Assembly: GCA_002021875.1 (NCBI GenBank)
Contig: CP018627.1
Span: 5,394,001-5,458,000 of the forward strand
DNA length: 64,000 bases
Source of the DNA: Streptomyces hygroscopicus
GTDB lineage: Bacteria; Actinomycetota; Actinomycetes; Streptomycetales; Streptomycetaceae
Direction: 5' to 3'
Shown here: one piece after another, positions 19,460 through 28,486 of the stretch
Layout: each line of letters begins with the position of its first letter
Numbering within the stretch: position 1 is the first letter of the stretch
The notes under the pieces: generated by a model
What the model was told of the DNA's origin: nothing
What the model saw: the letters and a program-made list of their open reading frames with translations, nothing else
The model's database searches: none
Program-made: the position numbers and the translations under genes

Positions 19460-19487
19460 AGAGCCTCGATCTTCAAATCGAGGCTCT
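19460..19487 (+). terminator. Terminator after copA
   Basis: AGAGCCTCGAT and its complement (19460-19470, 19477-19487) form an 11-bp perfect stem with a 6-nt loop, 40 bp after the copA stop. Confidence 0.8.
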
Positions 19488-19649
19488 TGCCCTTCTATGG
19501 CCCATATGGCAAGAGACGCAGATCACATACAACCCAACGTAACCATCGAGGGGGGTCGCGAGTCTAATGGGACGGTGGGGATTCGTCTTGGGGGACGTAT
19601 CCCGCTACGCGTAGCCGGGACGACGTACTCGGGGAGCTTTGAGCGGCCC

Positions 19650-19810
19650 TCCCGTAGGTGCGCGTCCCGGCGGATCGCGTCACCATACGGCCCGCAAGGG
19701 CCCGTAGACACCCGGCCGGATCCCGTGGGGGGAATCCGCTCCGGGGCAAGGGAAGCGCCCCGCTCCGACCCGTGGGGGGATCGGAAGCGGGGCGCTTCTG
19801 TATTTTTTTG
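19650..19810 (+). ncRNA. Candidate small RNA ending in an orphan intrinsic terminator
   Basis: No coding region lies between the copA terminator and this point, yet the plus strand ends in a textbook terminator at 19752-19810. The stretch before it is rich in potential hairpins (for example around 19685-19705 and 19715-19735), and CCCGTGGGGGGA occurs twice (from 19725 and 19769). I infer an independent small transcript. Its 5' end is a guess, and no promoter could be assigned with confidence. Confidence 0.4.
19752..19810 (+). terminator. Strong rho-independent terminator with T-tract
   Basis: GAAGCGCCCCGCT (19752-19764) pairs with 19786-19798, extended by CCGA with TCGG around a one-base bulge, and is followed by TGTATTTTTTTG (19799-19810). 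A run of seven T is unusual in this genome. It terminates rightward transcription although no gene precedes it after the copA terminator. Confidence 0.85.
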
Positions 19811-19838
19811 AGGCTCGGTTCACCTCCGGGGCGCAAAA

Positions 19839-19911
19839 GCCTGTGTCGACGGTCGACGTGCTCGGTCGCTCGTTCCTCGCTCCCTGCGCGCGTCTCCCTT
19901 TCGACACAGGC
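19839..19911. repeat. 11-bp inverted repeat with 51-bp loop between candidate sRNA and gltA
   Basis: GCCTGTGTCGA (19839-19849) is inverted at 19901-19911. The interior is pyrimidine-rich with repeated TCGCTCG/TCGCTCC text. With the surrounding sequence it makes up the rest of the gene-free stretch 19811-19981, in which I see no coding region. Confidence 0.4.
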
Positions 19912-19981
19912 GCGCCCCTTCGGCTCACTCGCCGGAAGACCCCATGGGGCGGATGCGCGAAGGTGCCCGGCTCAAATACAA

Positions 19982-20010
19982 GTGCCCCCGACCTAGCAGG
20001 ACGGGGGCAC
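19982..20010 (-). terminator. Terminator after citrate synthase
   Basis: GTGCCCCCG (19982-19990) and its complement (20002-20010) form a 9-bp stem. On the minus strand it is followed by TTGTATTTG, a moderately U-rich tail, 15 bp after the gltA stop. Confidence 0.8.
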
Positions 20011-20024
20011 CGGAGAAGCGAAGG

Positions 20025-21314
20025 TCAGCGCTCCTCGACCGGGACGAAGTCGCGCTCGACGACGCCCGTGTAGATCTGGCGCGGGCGGCCGATGCGGGAA
20101 CCCGGCTCCTTGATCATCTCGTGCCACTGGGCGATCCAGCCCGGCAGCCGGCCGAGCGCGAACAGCACGGTGAACATCTCGGTCGGGAAGCCCATCGCCC
20201 GGTAGATCAGACCGGTGTAGAAGTCCACGTTCGGGTAGAGCTTGCGCTCGACGAAGTAGTCGTCCGCGAGGGCGTGCTCCTCCAGCTTGAGCGCGATGTC
20301 GAGCAGCTCGTCGGACTTGCCGAGCGCGGAGAGGACATCGTGCGCCGCCGACTTGATGATCTTCGCCCGGGGGTCGAAGTTCTTGTAGACGCGGTGCCCG
20401 AAGCCCATGAGCTTCACGCCGTCTTCCTTGTTCTTCACCTTGCGGATGAAGGTGTCGACGTCGCCGCCCGAAGCCTGGATGCCCTCGAGCATCTCCAGCA
20501 CGGACTGGTTGGCGCCGCCGTGCAGGGGGCCCCACAGCGCGTTGATGCCCGCCGAGATGGAGGCGAACATATTGGCCTGCGAGGAGCCGACCAGCCGGAC
20601 CGTGGAGGTCGAACAGTTCTGCTCGTGGTCGGCGTGCAGAATCAGCAGCTTGTCGAGCGCGGAGACCACGGTCGGGTCGAGGTCGTACTCCTGCGCGGGG
20701 ACCGAGAAGGTCATCCGGAGGAAGTTCTCGACGTAGCCCAGGTCATTGCGCGGGTACACAAAGGGGTGACCGACCGACTTCTTGTACGCATACGCGGCAA
20801 TGGTCGGCAGCTTGGCCAGCAACCGGATCGTCGAGAGGTTGCGCTGCTTCTCGTCGAAGGGGTTGTGGCTGTCCTGGTAGAAGGTCGACAGCGCGCTGAC
20901 CACGGAGGACAGCATCGCCATCGGGTGGGCGTCCCGCGGGAAACCGTCGTAGAACCGCTTGACGTCTTCATGCAGGAGCGTGTGGCGGGTGATCTCCCCA
21001 CGGAAGGCCGCCAGTTCATCGACGGTCGGCAGCTCCCCGTTGATCAGCAGGAAGGCGGTCTCCACGAAGGAGGCGCGCTCCGCCAGCTGCTCGATCGGGT
21101 AGCCGCGGTATCGCAGGATGCCCTGCTCACCGTCCAGATAGGTGATCGCGGATTTGTACGCGGCGGTGTTGCCGTAACCGGAATCCAGGGTCACCAGACC
21201 GGTCTGGGCACGCAGCTTGCCGATATCGAAGCCCTTGTCGCCGACAGTGCTGTCGACCACCGGGTAGGTGTATTCGCCGTCCCCGTACCGCAGTACTACA
21301 GAGTTGTCGCTCAC
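20025..21314 (-). CDS. gltA: Citrate synthase
   Basis: A 429-residue type II citrate synthase making citrate from oxaloacetate and acetyl-CoA. It starts VSDNSVVLRYGDGEYTYPVV, the usual actinobacterial N-terminus. Catalytic and substrate residues are visible in WGPLHGGANQSVLEML (His), MGFGHRVYKNFDPRAK (His) and VDFYTGLIYRAMG (Asp). The GTG at 21314 has GAGGG 6 bases upstream; the longer frame to 21491 lacks conserved sequence. It is monocistronic, with its own terminator. Confidence 0.96.
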   Translation of the reverse strand: MSDNSVVLRYGDGEYTYPVVDSTVGDKGFDIGKLRAQTGLVTLDSGYGNTAAYKSAITYLDGEQGILRYRGYPIEQLAERASFVETAFLLINGELPTVDELAAFRGEITRHTLLHEDVKRFYDGFPRDAHPMAMLSSVVSALSTFYQDSHNPFDEKQRNLSTIRLLAKLPTIAAYAYKKSVGHPFVYPRNDLGYVENFLRMTFSVPAQEYDLDPTVVSALDKLLILHADHEQNCSTSTVRLVGSSQANMFASISAGINALWGPLHGGANQSVLEMLEGIQASGGDVDTFIRKVKNKEDGVKLMGFGHRVYKNFDPRAKIIKSAAHDVLSALGKSDELLDIALKLEEHALADDYFVERKLYPNVDFYTGLIYRAMGFPTEMFTVLFALGRLPGWIAQWHEMIKEPGSRIGRPRQIYTGVVERDFVPVEER

Positions 21315-21422
21315 GTCATCCCTCACCGACGTCTGGTTCTCTTCTTCGAGGTGCCCTGACTCCCCCCACCTTCCCCTACTCGGGTAGAGAACGTGCACTC
21401 GGGGTCGGCTGAAGAGCCTTTT

Positions 21423-21441
21423 GGCGGCACTCAGTGCCGCC
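21423..21441 (-). terminator. Short hairpin after the RecD2 gene
   Basis: GGCGGCACT and its complement (21423-21431, 21433-21441) lie 25 bp downstream of the helicase stop on the minus strand. No T tract follows, so termination is only likely. Confidence 0.4.
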
Positions 21442-21465
21442 TTCACGGCCATCCTGCCCCGATCG

Positions 21466-23709
21466 TCATCGTTCGGAAACCCTCTTGACACGCTCGACTG
21501 TCACATCGCCGCCGAGTCGGTGATCCAGCGCGGTACAGCGCCTCCCCGCCGAGACGGTGCGCACCGCCTGCCCCAGCGCGCGGCGCGAGCCGACCAGCAC
21601 CACAAGGCGCTTGGCACGGGTCACCGCCGTGTACAGGAGGTTGCGCTGCAACATCATCCAGGCCCCGGTGGTCACCGGAATCACGACGGCCGGGTACTCA
21701 CTGCCCTGTGACCGGTGGATGGTCACCGCATAGGCATGAGCCAGCTCGTCCAGCTCGTCGAAGTCGTACGGTACCTCCTCGTCCTCGTCCGTCCGCACGG
21801 TCAGCCGCTGCTCATCGGTGTCGAGTGAGGTGACGACGCCAACCGTGCCGTTGAAGACCCCGTTGGCCCCTTTCTCATAATTGTTACGGATCTGGGTCAC
21901 CTTGTCGCCGACCCGGAAGACCCGGCCTCCGAGGCGGCGCTCCGGGAGGTCCGGGCGGGCCGGGGTGATGGCCTGCTGAAGCAGTCCGTTGAGCGTGCCC
22001 GCGCCCGCCGGGCCGCGGTGCATCGGGGCCAGAACCTGCACGTCACGGCGGGGGTCGAGACCGAACTTGGCGGGGATACGGCGGGCCGCGACATCGACCG
22101 TGAGCCGCCCGGCCTCCTCCGTGTCGTCCTCGACGAAGAGAAAGAAATCCGACAGGCCCCGGGTGACCGGCGGCACCCCCTCGTTGATCCGGTGGGCGTT
22201 GGTGACCACACCGGACTGCTGGGCCTGGCGGAAGATCCGGGTCAGCCGCACCGCCGGGACGGGGCTGCCGGGGGCCAGCAGATCGCGCAGCACCTCCCCG
22301 GCGCCCACGCTGGGGAGCTGGTCCACATCCCCGACGAAGAGCAGATGGGCGCCGGGCGGGACCGCCTTGACCAGCTTGTTGGCCAGCAGCAGATCGAGCA
22401 TCGACGCCTCGTCGACCACCACCAGATCCGCGTCGAGCGGGCGGTCCCTGTCATACGCCGCGTCCCCGCCGGGCCTGAGCTCCAGCAGCCGGTGGACGGT
22501 GGACGCCTCGGCGCCGGTCAGCTCGGACAGCCGCTTGGCGGCCCGGCCGGTGGGCGCCGCGAGCACCACCTTCGCCTTCTTGGCGCGGGCCAGCTCCACC
22601 ACGGACCGCACGGTGAAGGACTTGCCGCAGCCCGGCCCGCCGGTGAGCACCGCGACCTTCTCGGTCAGCGCGAGCCGCACCGCCTGGCTCTGCTCGGGCG
22701 CCAGATCGGCCCCGGTGCGGCTCGCCAGCCAGTCCAGCGCCTTGTCCCAGTCCACGTCCCCGAAGGCGGGCAGCCGGTCCTCCTGGGTGCGCAGCAGCCG
22801 CAGCACCTGGCCGGCGAGGGAGATCTCGGCGCGGTGGAAGGGCACCAGATAGACGGCGGATACCGGCTCGCCGTCCGCCGGGCCCGGGACCGGCTCGCGC
22901 ACCACGCCCTCGGCCTCGGCCGCGAGCTCCCCCAGGCAGTCGATGACCAGACCGGTGTCCACCTGGAGCAACTTCACGGCGTCCGCGATGAGTTGCTCCT
23001 CGGGGAGATAGCAGTGGCCCTGGTCGGCGGACTGGGACAGCGCGTACTGCAGGCCGGCCTTCACCCGGTCGGGGCTGTCATGCGGAATGCCGACCGACTG
23101 GGCGATCTTGTCGGCGGTGAGGAAGCCGATGCCCCAGACGTCGGCCGCCAGCCGGTACGGCTCGTTCTTCACGACCGAAATCGACGCGTCGCCGTACTTC
23201 TTGTAGATCCGCACCGCGATGGAGGTGGAGACGCCCACCCCCTGGAGGAAGACCATCACCTCCTTGATGGCCTTCTGCTCCTCCCAGGCCGCGGCGATCA
23301 TCTTGGTGCGCTTGGGGCCGAGGCCCGGGACCTCGACCAGCCGCTCGGGCCGCTCCTCGATGACATCGAGGGTGTCGACGCCGAAGTGCTCGGTGATCCG
23401 GTCGGCGATCCGGGGGCCGATGCCCTTGATCAGCCCCGAGCCGAGATAGCGCCGGATGCCCTGGACGGTGGCGGGGAGGACGGTCTGGTAGTTCTCGACG
23501 GTGAACTGTTTGCCATATTGCGGATGGGAACCCCAGCGGCCCTCCATCCGCAGTGACTCGCCCGGCTGGGCGCCCAGCAGCGAGCCGACGACGGTCAGCA
23601 GATCGCCGGAGCCCCGGCCGGTGTCGACCCGCGCGACCGTATAGCCGTTCTCCTCATTGGCGTAGGTGATCCGCTCCAGGACCCCTTCGACCACCGCGAG
23701 TTTGAGCAT
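21466..23709 (-). CDS. recD2: RecD2-like ATP-dependent 5'-3' DNA helicase
   Basis: A 747-residue SF1 helicase of the RecD/TraA-related (RecD2) family acting in DNA repair or replication restart. An N-terminal OB-like region and helix-hairpin-helix segments (IKGIGPRIADRITEHFG, EVPGLGPKRTKMIAAAW) precede the motor: motif I LTGGPGCGKSF near residue 355, motif II VVVDEASMLD, motif III LLFVGDVDQLPSVGAG, and motifs V/VI YAVTIHRSQGSEYP and LLYTAVTRAK. There is no RecB/RecC partner nearby, as expected for RecD2. The ATG at 23709 starts the conserved MLKLAVVEGVLERITYANEE; upstream in-frame sequence to 23895 is non-conserved and overlaps the LacI operators. Confidence 0.93.
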   Translation of the reverse strand: MLKLAVVEGVLERITYANEENGYTVARVDTGRGSGDLLTVVGSLLGAQPGESLRMEGRWGSHPQYGKQFTVENYQTVLPATVQGIRRYLGSGLIKGIGPRIADRITEHFGVDTLDVIEERPERLVEVPGLGPKRTKMIAAAWEEQKAIKEVMVFLQGVGVSTSIAVRIYKKYGDASISVVKNEPYRLAADVWGIGFLTADKIAQSVGIPHDSPDRVKAGLQYALSQSADQGHCYLPEEQLIADAVKLLQVDTGLVIDCLGELAAEAEGVVREPVPGPADGEPVSAVYLVPFHRAEISLAGQVLRLLRTQEDRLPAFGDVDWDKALDWLASRTGADLAPEQSQAVRLALTEKVAVLTGGPGCGKSFTVRSVVELARAKKAKVVLAAPTGRAAKRLSELTGAEASTVHRLLELRPGGDAAYDRDRPLDADLVVVDEASMLDLLLANKLVKAVPPGAHLLFVGDVDQLPSVGAGEVLRDLLAPGSPVPAVRLTRIFRQAQQSGVVTNAHRINEGVPPVTRGLSDFFLFVEDDTEEAGRLTVDVAARRIPAKFGLDPRRDVQVLAPMHRGPAGAGTLNGLLQQAITPARPDLPERRLGGRVFRVGDKVTQIRNNYEKGANGVFNGTVGVVTSLDTDEQRLTVRTDEDEEVPYDFDELDELAHAYAVTIHRSQGSEYPAVVIPVTTGAWMMLQRNLLYTAVTRAKRLVVLVGSRRALGQAVRTVSAGRRCTALDHRLGGDVTVERVKRVSER

Positions 23710-23859
23710 GCCCCGACCGTACCGCCGGGAGCCGACACGCGGTTCGGGCCTGTGGACAACGCCTGTGAACAACGCCCGCGGGGAAGAACGGGGCCGTGGA
23801 TCCCGCGGCGGAATATCACGATCCGGTTTCACCGGCGGCCGACCCCTTGCCTCCTTCGA

Positions 23860-23892
23860 TGTAATCGATTCCAATCCATGTAATCGATTCCA
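23860..23892. promoter_or_regulatory. Tandem LacI-family operators of the ribose operon
   Basis: TGTAATCGATTCCA occurs twice, at 23860-23873 and 23879-23892, 19 bp apart. It fits the LacI-family pattern TGnAAnCGnTTnCA exactly. The second copy ends just before the AAGGAGG ribosome site (23894-23900), so the adjacent LacI protein probably represses its own operon here. Confidence 0.85.
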
Positions 23893-23906
23893 CAAGGAGG
23901 TGGACG

Positions 23907-24923
23907 ATGCCGGCCATCAAGGACGTGGCGCGGCGTGCCGGGGTCTCCGTCGCGACGGTCTCACGGGTGCTCAATGACCACCCCTCCGTTCGCGTGGACA
24001 CCCGTGAACGGGTGCTCGCCGCGGTCGCCGACCTCGGCTATCGCCCCAACGCGGTGGCCCGCTCGCTGCGCACCGATCAGACCCGGACCCTGGGGCTGGT
24101 CATCAGCGATGTGCTGAATCCCTTCTTCACCGAGCTGGCCCGCTCGGTCGAGGACGCCGCCCGCGAGCTGGACTACAGCGTGATCATCGGCAACGCCGAT
24201 GAGCGGCCCGAGCTCCAGGACCACCATGTGCGCACCCTGATGGACCGCCGCATAGACGGACTGCTGGTCAGCCCCACCGACGGCGGCTCCCCGATGATGC
24301 TGGCCGCCGCCCGCGCCGGCACCCCCATGGTCTTCGTCGACCGCTGGATCGAGGGCGAGGGCCTGGACGCGGTGCCGGTGATCCGCACCGACGGGCGGGG
24401 AGCCATCCGCGATCTGGTGGACCATCTGTGCGCCCTGGGGCACCGCCGGCTCGCGATCATCGCGGGCCCGGCGGCCACCACGACCGGCCGCGAACGGGTG
24501 GACGCCTTCCGCTCCGCGCTGCGCGAGTTCGGTCTGGCGCTGTCCGAGGACCACATCGGCCAGGGGGACTTCCAGGCGGACAGCGGCCGCCGGGTGACCG
24601 CCCGCTTCCTCGATCTGCCGCACCCCCCGGACGCGATCTTCGCCGCGGACAACCTGATGGCGCTCGGCGCGATGGACGAGATCCGCGCGCGGGGCTTGCG
24701 GGTGCCGGACGATGTGGCGCTCGCCGCGTTCGACGACATCCCCTGGTTCGTCCACACCGATCCACCGATCACCGCCGTCGCCCAGCCGACCGGAGCGCTC
24801 GGCCATGCCTCCGTACGCGCGCTGATCGATCTCGTCGAGGGGCGGCCCGCCGAATCGGTGACCCTGTCCGCCCGTCTGGTCACCCGCCGCTCGTGCGGCG
24901 AGCCCGAAGGGAGCAAGCCATGA
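23907..24923 (+). CDS. LacI-family repressor of the ribose operon (RbsR-like)
   Basis: A 338-residue regulator. The N-terminal HTH and hinge are IKDVARRAGVSVATVSRVLN and LGYRPNAVARSLRT; the rest is a periplasmic-binding-like ligand domain (TLGLVISDVLNPFFTELA, FAADNLMALGAMDEIR). AAGGAGG lies 6 bases before the ATG. It is the first gene of its own operon, overlapping rbsA by 4 bp, so control is autoregulatory. Ribose or a phosphate of it as effector is inferred from rbsK and rbsD downstream. Confidence 0.9.
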   Translation: MPAIKDVARRAGVSVATVSRVLNDHPSVRVDTRERVLAAVADLGYRPNAVARSLRTDQTRTLGLVISDVLNPFFTELARSVEDAARELDYSVIIGNADERPELQDHHVRTLMDRRIDGLLVSPTDGGSPMMLAAARAGTPMVFVDRWIEGEGLDAVPVIRTDGRGAIRDLVDHLCALGHRRLAIIAGPAATTTGRERVDAFRSALREFGLALSEDHIGQGDFQADSGRRVTARFLDLPHPPDAIFAADNLMALGAMDEIRARGLRVPDDVALAAFDDIPWFVHTDPPITAVAQPTGALGHASVRALIDLVEGRPAESVTLSARLVTRRSCGEPEGSKP

Positions 24924-26488
24924 GTGCCGAGTCCGAGCGGTCCTCCCCCGCCGGGGCGGAGCTGCTGCGCATGGAGGGCGTCCGTAAGACCTTCCCCGGG
25001 GTGATCGCCCTGGACGGGGTGGACTTCGATCTGCGCCGGGGCGAAGTGCACGTCCTCCTGGGCGAGAACGGCGCGGGCAAGTCCACGCTGATCAAGATGC
25101 TCTCCGGCGCGCACCGCCCCGACGGGGGCCGGATCCTGGTCGACGGCGGCCCGGTGCGCATCAACGGCGCGCAGGACGCCGAGCGGCTCGGAATCGCCAC
25201 CATCTACCAGGAGTTCAACCTCGTCCCGGACCTCACCGTGGCCGAGAACATCTTCCTGGGCCGCCAGCCGCGCCGCTTCGGCATGATCGACCGCAAGGCC
25301 ATGGACGAGCGCGCCGCCGAGCTGCTGGCCCGCGTCGGGGTGGACGTCTCGCCCCGGACCCGCGTCCGGGACCTCGGCATCGCCCGGCTGCAGATGGTGG
25401 AGATCGCCAAGGCGCTGAGCCTGGACGCCCGCGTCCTGATCATGGACGAGCCGACCGCCGTGCTCACCACCGAGGAGGTCGACAAGCTCTTCCGGATCGT
25501 GCGCACGCTGCGCACGGACGGAGTGGGCGTCGTCTTCATCACCCATCACCTGGAGGAGATCGCCGCCCTGGGCGACCGCGTCACCGTGCTGCGCGACGGC
25601 CGCAGCGTCACCCAGGTCCCGGCCACCACCGAACAGGACGAGCTGGTGCGGCTGATGGTGGGCCGCTCCATCGAGCAGCAGTACCCACGGGAGCGCACGG
25701 ACGCCGGTGACCCCCTGCTGAAGGTCCGGGGGCTCACCCGGAACGGCAGCTTCCAGGACATCGGCTTCGACGTGCGCGCCGGGGAGGTGGTGGGCCTGGC
25801 CGGGCTGGTCGGCGCGGGCCGTACGGAGGTCGTCCGGGCGCTCTTCGGCGCCGATCCGTACGACTCCGGCTCCGTCGAGGTGCTCGGCCGCCCGCTGGCC
25901 CGCCATGACGTGGTGGCCGCCATGCGGGCCGGGATCGGCCTCGTCCCCGAGGACCGTAAGGGCCAGGGCCTGGTCCTGGACGGCACCGTGCAGGAGAACC
26001 TGGGCCTGGTCACGCTGCGCGCCGCCACCCGCGCCGGGCTCGTCGACCGGGCCGCTCAGCGGAGCGCGGCGGCCGGTGTCGCCGAGCGGCTGGCCGTCCG
26101 GATGGCCGGGCTCGACCAGCGGGTGCGCACCCTCTCCGGCGGCAACCAGCAGAAGGTCGTCATCGGCAAGTGGCTGCTCGCCGACAGCAAGGTGCTGATC
26201 CTCGACGAGCCGACCCGCGGTATCGACGTGGGCGCCAAGGTCGAGATCTACCAGCTCATCAACGAACTCACCGCGTCCGGCCACGCCGTTTTGATGATCT
26301 CCAGCGATCTGCCCGAGGTGCTGGGGATGAGCGACCGGGTCCTGGTCATGGCCCAGGGCCGGATCTCGGGCGAGCTGACCGCGCGGGAAGCGACCCAGGA
26401 CGCCGTGATGGCCCTGGCAGTGAAGGACGTCAAGGGCGCCGACGAAGGAGTCGGCGGCAACGAAAAGGAGGGCTCCCGTGGCCACTGA
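24920..26488 (+). CDS. rbsA: Ribose ABC transporter ATP-binding protein, RbsA
   Basis: A 522-residue ATPase with two nucleotide-binding domains in tandem. Domain 1 has Walker A GENGAGKST, signature-region LGIARLQMVEIAKAL and Walker B VLIMDEPTAVL. Domain 2 has a degenerate P-loop GLVGAGRTE, signature LSGGNQQKVVIGKWL and VLILDEPTRGID, as in other RbsA/XylG proteins. It starts within the lacI stop (ATGA) and overlaps the next gene by 11 bp. It energises the fused permease/binding protein that follows. Confidence 0.93.
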   Translation: MSAESERSSPAGAELLRMEGVRKTFPGVIALDGVDFDLRRGEVHVLLGENGAGKSTLIKMLSGAHRPDGGRILVDGGPVRINGAQDAERLGIATIYQEFNLVPDLTVAENIFLGRQPRRFGMIDRKAMDERAAELLARVGVDVSPRTRVRDLGIARLQMVEIAKALSLDARVLIMDEPTAVLTTEEVDKLFRIVRTLRTDGVGVVFITHHLEEIAALGDRVTVLRDGRSVTQVPATTEQDELVRLMVGRSIEQQYPRERTDAGDPLLKVRGLTRNGSFQDIGFDVRAGEVVGLAGLVGAGRTEVVRALFGADPYDSGSVEVLGRPLARHDVVAAMRAGIGLVPEDRKGQGLVLDGTVQENLGLVTLRAATRAGLVDRAAQRSAAAGVAERLAVRMAGLDQRVRTLSGGNQQKVVIGKWLLADSKVLILDEPTRGIDVGAKVEIYQLINELTASGHAVLMISSDLPEVLGMSDRVLVMAQGRISGELTAREATQDAVMALAVKDVKGADEGVGGNEKEGSRGH

Positions 26489-28421
26489 CACGCTTACGAA
26501 GGACCCCGGGGGCTCGGCGGTGCTGCGCCGCGTGCTGCTCGACAACGGCGCCCTGAGCGCCCTGGTGCTGCTGGTGGCGGCCATGTCGCTGCTGTCCGGC
26601 GACTTCCTCACCACCGGCAATCTCCTCAACGTCGGCGTCCAGGCGGCGGTCACCGCGATCCTCGCCTTCGGCGTCACCTTCGTCATCGTCTCCGCGGGGA
26701 TCGATCTGTCGGTCGGCTCGGTGGCCGCGCTGTCCGCCACCGTGCTCGCCTGGTCGGCGACCTCACAGGGGCTGCCGGTGTGGTTCGCGGCGCTCCTGGC
26801 CGTCGCCACCGGTGTCGCCTGCGGTCTGGTCAGCGGGGCGCTGGTCTCCTTCGGGAAGCTGCCGCCGTTCATCGCCACGCTCGCGATGCTGTCGATCGGC
26901 CGCGGCCTGGCCCTGGTGATCTCCCAGGGCAGCCCGATAGCCATCCCCGAGTCGATGTCCGGCCTCGGCGACACCATCGGTGGCTGGCTGCCCATCCCGG
27001 TGCTCGTGATGATCGGCATGGGGCTGATCACCGCGGGTGTGCTGGGCCGCACGTACGCGGGCCGCGCGATGTACGCGATCGGCGGCAACGAGGAGGCGGC
27101 CCGGCTCTCCGGGATCCGGGTGACGCGCCAGAAGCTGGTCATCTACGCGCTCTCCGGCGGCTTCGCGGCCGTCGCGGGCATCGTGCTCGCCTCCCGGCTG
27201 TCCTCCGCGCAGCCGCAGGCGGCCGTCGGCTACGAACTCGACGCGATCGCCGCGGTCGTCATCGGCGGCGCGAGCCTGTCCGGTGGCGTCGGTAAGGCGT
27301 CCGGCACGCTCATCGGCGCGCTGATCCTCGCGGTGCTGCGCAACGGGCTCAACCTGCTGGAGGTCTCCCCCTTCTGGCAGCAGGTCGTCATCGGTGTCGT
27401 CATCGCGCTCGCGGTGCTGCTGGACACGGTGCGCCGACGCGCCGGTGCAAGCCCGGGCGCGCCCGGGGCCGCGGCGGGCGGATCGTCCGGTGGCGGCCGT
27501 AAGAAGGCCGTCAACGCGGGCAAGTTCGCGCTCGCCGCCGTGGTCGTCGCCGCCATCGCCGTGGGCGCCTCCGTCTGGCGCTCCGGCTCCTCCGGGGGCG
27601 CGTCCACCAAGGTCGGGCTGTCGGTCTCCACCCTCAACAACCCCTTCTTCGTGCAGTTGAAGGCGGGCGCCCAGGAGGAGGCCAAGCGCGCCGGGGTCAG
27701 CCTTACGGTCACCGACGCCCAGAACGACGCCTCCCAGCAGGCCAATCAGATTCAGAACTTCACCAGCCAGAACATGAAGTCGATCATCATCAACCCGGTC
27801 GACTCCGATGCCGCGGGCCCGTCCGTCCGGGCCGCCGACAAGGCGGGCATCCCGGTGCTGGCCGCCGACCGTGGCGTCAACAAGGCCGAGATCGCGACCC
27901 TGGTGGCCTCGGACAACATCACGGGCGGCAAGCTGGCTGCCAAGACGCTCGCCGAGCGGCTCGGAAAGAAGGGCACGATCCTGGTGCTGCAGGGCACCCC
28001 CGGCACCTCCGCCTCGCGTGAACGCGGTAAGGGCTTCACGGAGGGCCTCAAGGCGTACCCGGACATCAAGGTCGTCGGCAAGCAGACCGCCGACTTCGAC
28101 CGGGCCAAGGGGCTGGATGTGACCACCAATCTGCTCCAGGGCCACCCCGGTATCGACGGGATCTTCGCCGAGAACGACGAGATGGCGCTCGGCGCGGTCA
28201 AGGCGCTCGGCTCCAAGGCGGGCAAGTCCGTCGACGTCGTCGGCTTCGACGGCACCCCGGACGGGCTCAAGGCCGTCGAGAACGGCAGCCTCGCCGCGAC
28301 CGTCGCCCAGCAGCCGAAGGAGTTGGGCCGGATGGTGGTGCGGAATGCCGTCAAGGCGGCCAAGGGGCAGAAGATCGACGGCACGGTGAAGGTGCCGGTG
28401 AAGGTCGTCACCGCGAAGTGA
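26478..28421 (+). CDS. Fused ribose ABC permease and substrate-binding protein (RbsC-RbsB fusion)
   Basis: A 647-residue natural fusion. Residues 1 to about 315 are an RbsC-type permease (signature VIVSAGIDLSVGSVAA; coupling loop YAIGGNEEAARLSGI). A Gly/Ser/Ala-rich linker leads to a membrane helix near 347-367 (FALAAVVVAAIAVGASVW). The rest is an RbsB-type sugar-binding domain starting KVGLSVSTLNNPFFVQLKAGAQEEA. The helix would place the binding domain outside, tethered to its own permease in place of a lipoprotein anchor. The GTG at 26478 follows AAGGAGGG. Its last codons and stop are repeated downstream. Confidence 0.92.
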   Translation: MATDTLTKDPGGSAVLRRVLLDNGALSALVLLVAAMSLLSGDFLTTGNLLNVGVQAAVTAILAFGVTFVIVSAGIDLSVGSVAALSATVLAWSATSQGLPVWFAALLAVATGVACGLVSGALVSFGKLPPFIATLAMLSIGRGLALVISQGSPIAIPESMSGLGDTIGGWLPIPVLVMIGMGLITAGVLGRTYAGRAMYAIGGNEEAARLSGIRVTRQKLVIYALSGGFAAVAGIVLASRLSSAQPQAAVGYELDAIAAVVIGGASLSGGVGKASGTLIGALILAVLRNGLNLLEVSPFWQQVVIGVVIALAVLLDTVRRRAGASPGAPGAAAGGSSGGGRKKAVNAGKFALAAVVVAAIAVGASVWRSGSSGGASTKVGLSVSTLNNPFFVQLKAGAQEEAKRAGVSLTVTDAQNDASQQANQIQNFTSQNMKSIIINPVDSDAAGPSVRAADKAGIPVLAADRGVNKAEIATLVASDNITGGKLAAKTLAERLGKKGTILVLQGTPGTSASRERGKGFTEGLKAYPDIKVVGKQTADFDRAKGLDVTTNLLQGHPGIDGIFAENDEMALGAVKALGSKAGKSVDVVGFDGTPDGLKAVENGSLAATVAQQPKELGRMVVRNAVKAAKGQKIDGTVKVPVKVVTAK

Positions 28422-28470
28422 CAAGGGTCGTCACGGCGCGGTGACGAAGGTCGTCACTGCGAAGTGACAA
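28401..28470. repeat. Three imperfect 22-24-bp tandem repeats over the rbsCB stop codon
   Basis: Units begin at 28401, 28423 and 28447 and share AAGGTCGTCACnGCG followed by AAGTGAC. Units 1 and 3 match at 23 of 24 positions; the middle one is more diverged. Unit 1 holds the last codons and TGA of the fusion gene, and units 2 and 3 fill the gap before rbsK. Confidence 0.8.
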
Positions 28471-28486
28471 ACGAAAGGACGTGCGG

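Noticed and set aside
17554..19476. Long leftward open frame (640 codons) over copA
   Set aside because: It is antisense to a complete P-type ATPase and has His/Gly/Arg-rich shadow composition.
19839..19911. tRNA-like structure in the copA-gltA gap
   Set aside because: The inverted repeat has a 51-bp loop without D- or T-arm sequences (no GGTTCGAAT-type loop); not a tRNA.
26763..28424. Leftward open frame of 553 codons over the rbsCB fusion
   Set aside because: Mirror frame of a well-supported transporter gene, without motifs.
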